Source: Paracoccaceae bacterium
Lineage (GTDB): Bacteria > Pseudomonadota > Alphaproteobacteria > Rhodobacterales > Rhodobacteraceae
DNA length: 6,476 bases
Assembly (NCBI GenBank): GCA_007128995.1
Contig: SKWJ01000296.1
Span: 1-6,476, forward strand
Direction: 5' to 3'
The translations under genes were made by a program, and so were the position numbers. The notes under the pieces were generated by a model. That model did not search any database and was not told where the DNA came from. It worked only from the letters and a program-made list of their open reading frames with translations. Below, piece by piece: positions 6,120 through 6,476 of this stretch. Numbering within the stretch: the stretch's first letter is position 1; every line of letters begins with the position of its first letter.

Positions 6120-6476
6120 ATGCAATCCATGGTCACAATAGCCGCCCCCGTTCCGATTGGTGCAGTGCAGGACCTTCGTGCCGAAATCGATGCAACACTC
6201 GGCAACCCGGCATCTGCCGCATTTTGCGATGCAATTGATGGCGAAGGCACACCGTTTCTGCATTTTGCCAGTTTTCATGCGCTGGAAGGAAGTGACGCGA
6301 CAAGAGGCTATCTTGTGCTGGAATTTTCCGCGGACGGCGACGAGGACTTTGTCATTGCCGAACTGGCGCGGCGTGCCGGGTCATTTTTCAAGCCGTTTTT
6401 TTCCCGCGCGAGCGACTGGAACGCCTCGAACGATATTGGCCGCTATTGGAATAACCATCAGATAAAGATCGGTTAC
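6120..6476 (+). CDS. Unknown protein co-transcribed with the P450, partial (C-terminus beyond right edge)
   Basis: From the ATG at 6120, 119 codons run without a stop to the end of the window. AGGGA (6106-6110), 9 bases upstream, is a fair ribosome site; a second ATG three codons in (6129) is possible. The gene starts 2 bp after the P450 stop, so the two are very likely translated from one mRNA. The visible part begins MQSMVTIAAPVP and contains FLHFASFHAL (about 50-59) and GYLVLEFSADGDEDF (about 66-80). These two hydrophobic strands, followed by a helix (VIAELARRAG), would fit a ferredoxin-like alpha/beta fold. Similar HFA...LVxE...DG patterns occur, as I recall, at the N-terminus of proteins encoded beside P450s of this type; that is memory, not a search. 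No catalytic motif is visible in the part present. Full size and function are unknown. Confidence 0.75.
   Translation, partial: MQSMVTIAAPVPIGAVQDLRAEIDATLGNPASAAFCDAIDGEGTPFLHFASFHALEGSDATRGYLVLEFSADGDEDFVIAELARRAGSFFKPFFSRASDWNASNDIGRYWNNHQIKIGY

Noticed and set aside
6157..6465. 102-codon plus-strand frame near the right edge
   Set aside because: It is out of frame with the open reading frame from 6120, which starts 2 bp after the P450 stop and has a ribosome site.

Overview
The window looks like chromosomal DNA of a GC-rich alphaproteobacterium, most likely of the Rhodobacteraceae/Roseobacter type. The clues are the codon use, the class I IlvC, an alphaproteobacterial-style MoaA, and a small Ala/Gly/Pro-rich lipoprotein of a kind I associate with that family. 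I cannot name the species. There is no insertion sequence, integrase, tRNA, rRNA or CRISPR array.

Left third (1-1263, minus strand): a gene line reading leftward contains two tandem Lrp/AsnC regulators (805-1263, then 283-738). They are followed by the first 81 codons of a DUF952 protein that runs off the left edge. Divergent from them, after a 129-bp AT-rich control region (1264-1392), is ilvC (1393-2415, plus), the ketol-acid reductoisomerase of valine/isoleucine synthesis. The control region holds a perfect TTGACA -35 box and a near-perfect 15-bp palindrome (1305-1319) over the presumed -10/start-site area. The natural reading is that one or both Lrp-type proteins control ilvC and themselves.

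Middle (2416-4500): a 12-bp terminator hairpin follows ilvC. A small lipoprotein gene on the minus strand converges on it. moaA (3110-4114, plus), for the first step of molybdenum cofactor synthesis, is divergent from the lipoprotein gene. A small Cys-rich two-helix membrane protein on the minus strand then converges on moaA. A lone perfect DnaA box sits between these last two.

Right third (4465-6476): about 430 bp without a convincing gene carries repeated TGTCA/TGACA pentamers, three of them exactly 11 bp apart. Then comes a P450-type haem protein (4894-6117) and, 2 bp later, the start of a second gene that is cut by the right edge. These two are almost certainly one transcription unit. The P450 is unusual: the nearly invariant K-helix Glu of ExxR is Asp, and the usual C-helix His is missing, while the haem Cys and the I-helix Asp-Thr-Thr are intact. 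This P450 plus unknown-partner cassette is the most promising accessory system here; the remainder is housekeeping with local regulation.
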